Assembly (NCBI RefSeq): GCF_002291145.1
Contig: NZ_NTGE01000216.1
Location: 1-64,000, forward strand
Origin: Streptomyces sp. SA15
GTDB taxonomy: Bacteria > Actinomycetota > Actinomycetes > Streptomycetales > Streptomycetaceae
Reading direction: 5' to 3'
DNA: 64,000 nt
This document shows positions 63,390-64,000 of this stretch, in pieces. The translations under genes were made by a program, and so were the position numbers. The notes under the pieces are model-generated. The model was not told where the DNA came from. It saw only the letters and a list, made by a program, of their open reading frames with translations, and ran no database searches. Each line of letters begins with the position of its first letter. Position 1 is the first letter of the stretch.

Positions 63390-64000
63390 ATGGGCGGCAT
63401 GCCCAGCGCAGAATCGACGCAAGCGAGCGTGCACGGACCAGACCCGGTGCGGCCGACCAAGGACGACGCGGTGGCCGCGAGTGGCAGCGAACTGATCGGT
63501 GGCCCGATCGGACGGCGTGCCCTGCTGGGGACGTCCTGGTGGACTCCCGTCCGGGTGATCGCGCTGGTGGCGATCGGCATGTTCGCCCTCGGCCTGGTCC
63601 AGAAGGCGCCCTGCTACAACGGCGCCTGGTTCTTCGGTGCCAGCTCGCAGTACACGCACGCGTGCTACTCGGACATCCCGCACCTCTACCAGGGGCGAGG
63701 CTTCGCCGACGGGCTCGTGCCGTACTTCGACAAGCTCCCCGGCGACATGCAGTACCTCGAGTACCCGGTGTTGACCGGTGTCTTCATGGAGGTCGCCTCC
63801 TGGCTCACGCCCGGCAGCGGGAGCATTCAGGACCAGGAGCAGTGGTACTGGATGGTCAACGCCGGGATGCTGATGGTGTGCGTCGCCGTCATCGCCGTGT
63901 CTGTGACCCGGACGCACGCCCGGCGTCCTTGGGACGGCCTGCTGGTCGCCCTGGCGCCTGCGGCCGCCCTGACTGCCACCATCAACTGGGACCTGCTGGC
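63390..64000 (+). CDS. GT87-like (DUF2029) polytopic membrane protein, N-terminal part (3' end outside window)
   Basis: The frame is open from ATG 63390 (or 63399) to the window end, about 203 residues. After a ~45-residue polar start there is a membrane span (PVRVIALVAIGMFALGLVQKAPC). A long outer loop follows with CYNGAWFFGASSQYTHACYSDIPHLYQGRGFADGLVPYFD and the LEYPVLTGVFM motif, then further spans (WYWMVNAGMLMVCVAVIAVS, LLVALAPAAALTATINWDLL). The SDIPxLY...PYF....EYPVLTG series is typical of actinobacterial glycosyltransferase family 87 / DUF2029 proteins that use polyprenyl-phosphate sugars. Acceptor unknown. Confidence 0.82.
   Translation, partial: MGGMPSAESTQASVHGPDPVRPTKDDAVAASGSELIGGPIGRRALLGTSWWTPVRVIALVAIGMFALGLVQKAPCYNGAWFFGASSQYTHACYSDIPHLYQGRGFADGLVPYFDKLPGDMQYLEYPVLTGVFMEVASWLTPGSGSIQDQEQWYWMVNAGMLMVCVAVIAVSVTRTHARRPWDGLLVALAPAAALTATINWDLL

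Overview
The window is a very G+C-rich actinobacterial chromosome segment. Its gene order (dnaA, oriC, dnaN, gnd, recF, DUF721/dciA, gyrB, gyrA on one side; rpmH, rnpA, yidD, yidC, jag, rsmG, parA, parB on the other), together with class E sortases, CrgA, a 686-residue GyrB and a DnaA with a very long domain II, identifies it as the replication-origin region of a Streptomyces (or very close relative). The species cannot be told from the sequence.

Layout. 1-7647 (+): the growth and division signalling operon fhaA (partial), fhaB, pstP, rodA, pbpA, pknB. 7700-10110: an accessory islet holding an intact Mrr-type nuclease gene, a broken paralogue of it, and two displaced fragments of a class E sortase gene. 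10147-14404 (-): three class E sortases, a TrpG/PabA amidotransferase, a tiny membrane protein and a DUF881 protein. 14547-16632: crgA, a convergent intergenic spacer with DnaA boxes, a rhomboid protease and a cyclophilin. 16996-24296: a DUF5324 protein, tRNA-Ala, an HTH regulator, an orphan membrane kinase, several exported proteins, tRNA-Ile and a DUF3566 protein. 24315-36238: the replication block gyrA, gyrB, dciA, recF, gnd, dnaN, oriC (about 33.5-34.15 kb) and dnaA, all on the minus strand. 36611-42605 (+): rpmH through parB. 42933-55139: a GNAT protein, trxA, trxB, an anti-sigma/ECF sigma pair, a pseudokinase, murJ, a DUF6049 protein and a tRNA nucleotidyltransferase. 55242-64000: an MFS transporter, Ino1, a PadR regulator with a clear palindromic operator, a class A PBP, two small exported proteins, a decayed SUKH (SMI1/KNR4) gene and the start of a GT87-like membrane protein.

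How it works together. The right and left arms join peptidoglycan synthesis and its Ser/Thr-kinase control (PknB, PstP, FHA proteins, RodA, PbpA, MurJ, the pseudokinase, CrgA, class A PBP) to initiation and segregation (DnaA/oriC, ParAB/parS). Six exact parS sites (GTTTCACGTGAAAC) and three one-mismatch copies lie in the window. One exact site is the centre of a perfect 36-bp palindrome between convergent genes. Two inverted DnaA boxes plus a third sit in the crgA/rhomboid spacer about 19 kb from oriC, where no promoter is expected. These features, the rearranged islet at 7.7-10.1 kb and the decaying region at 62.7-63.2 kb are the most interesting items. No wholly new multi-gene system is evident; most of the window is conserved core.
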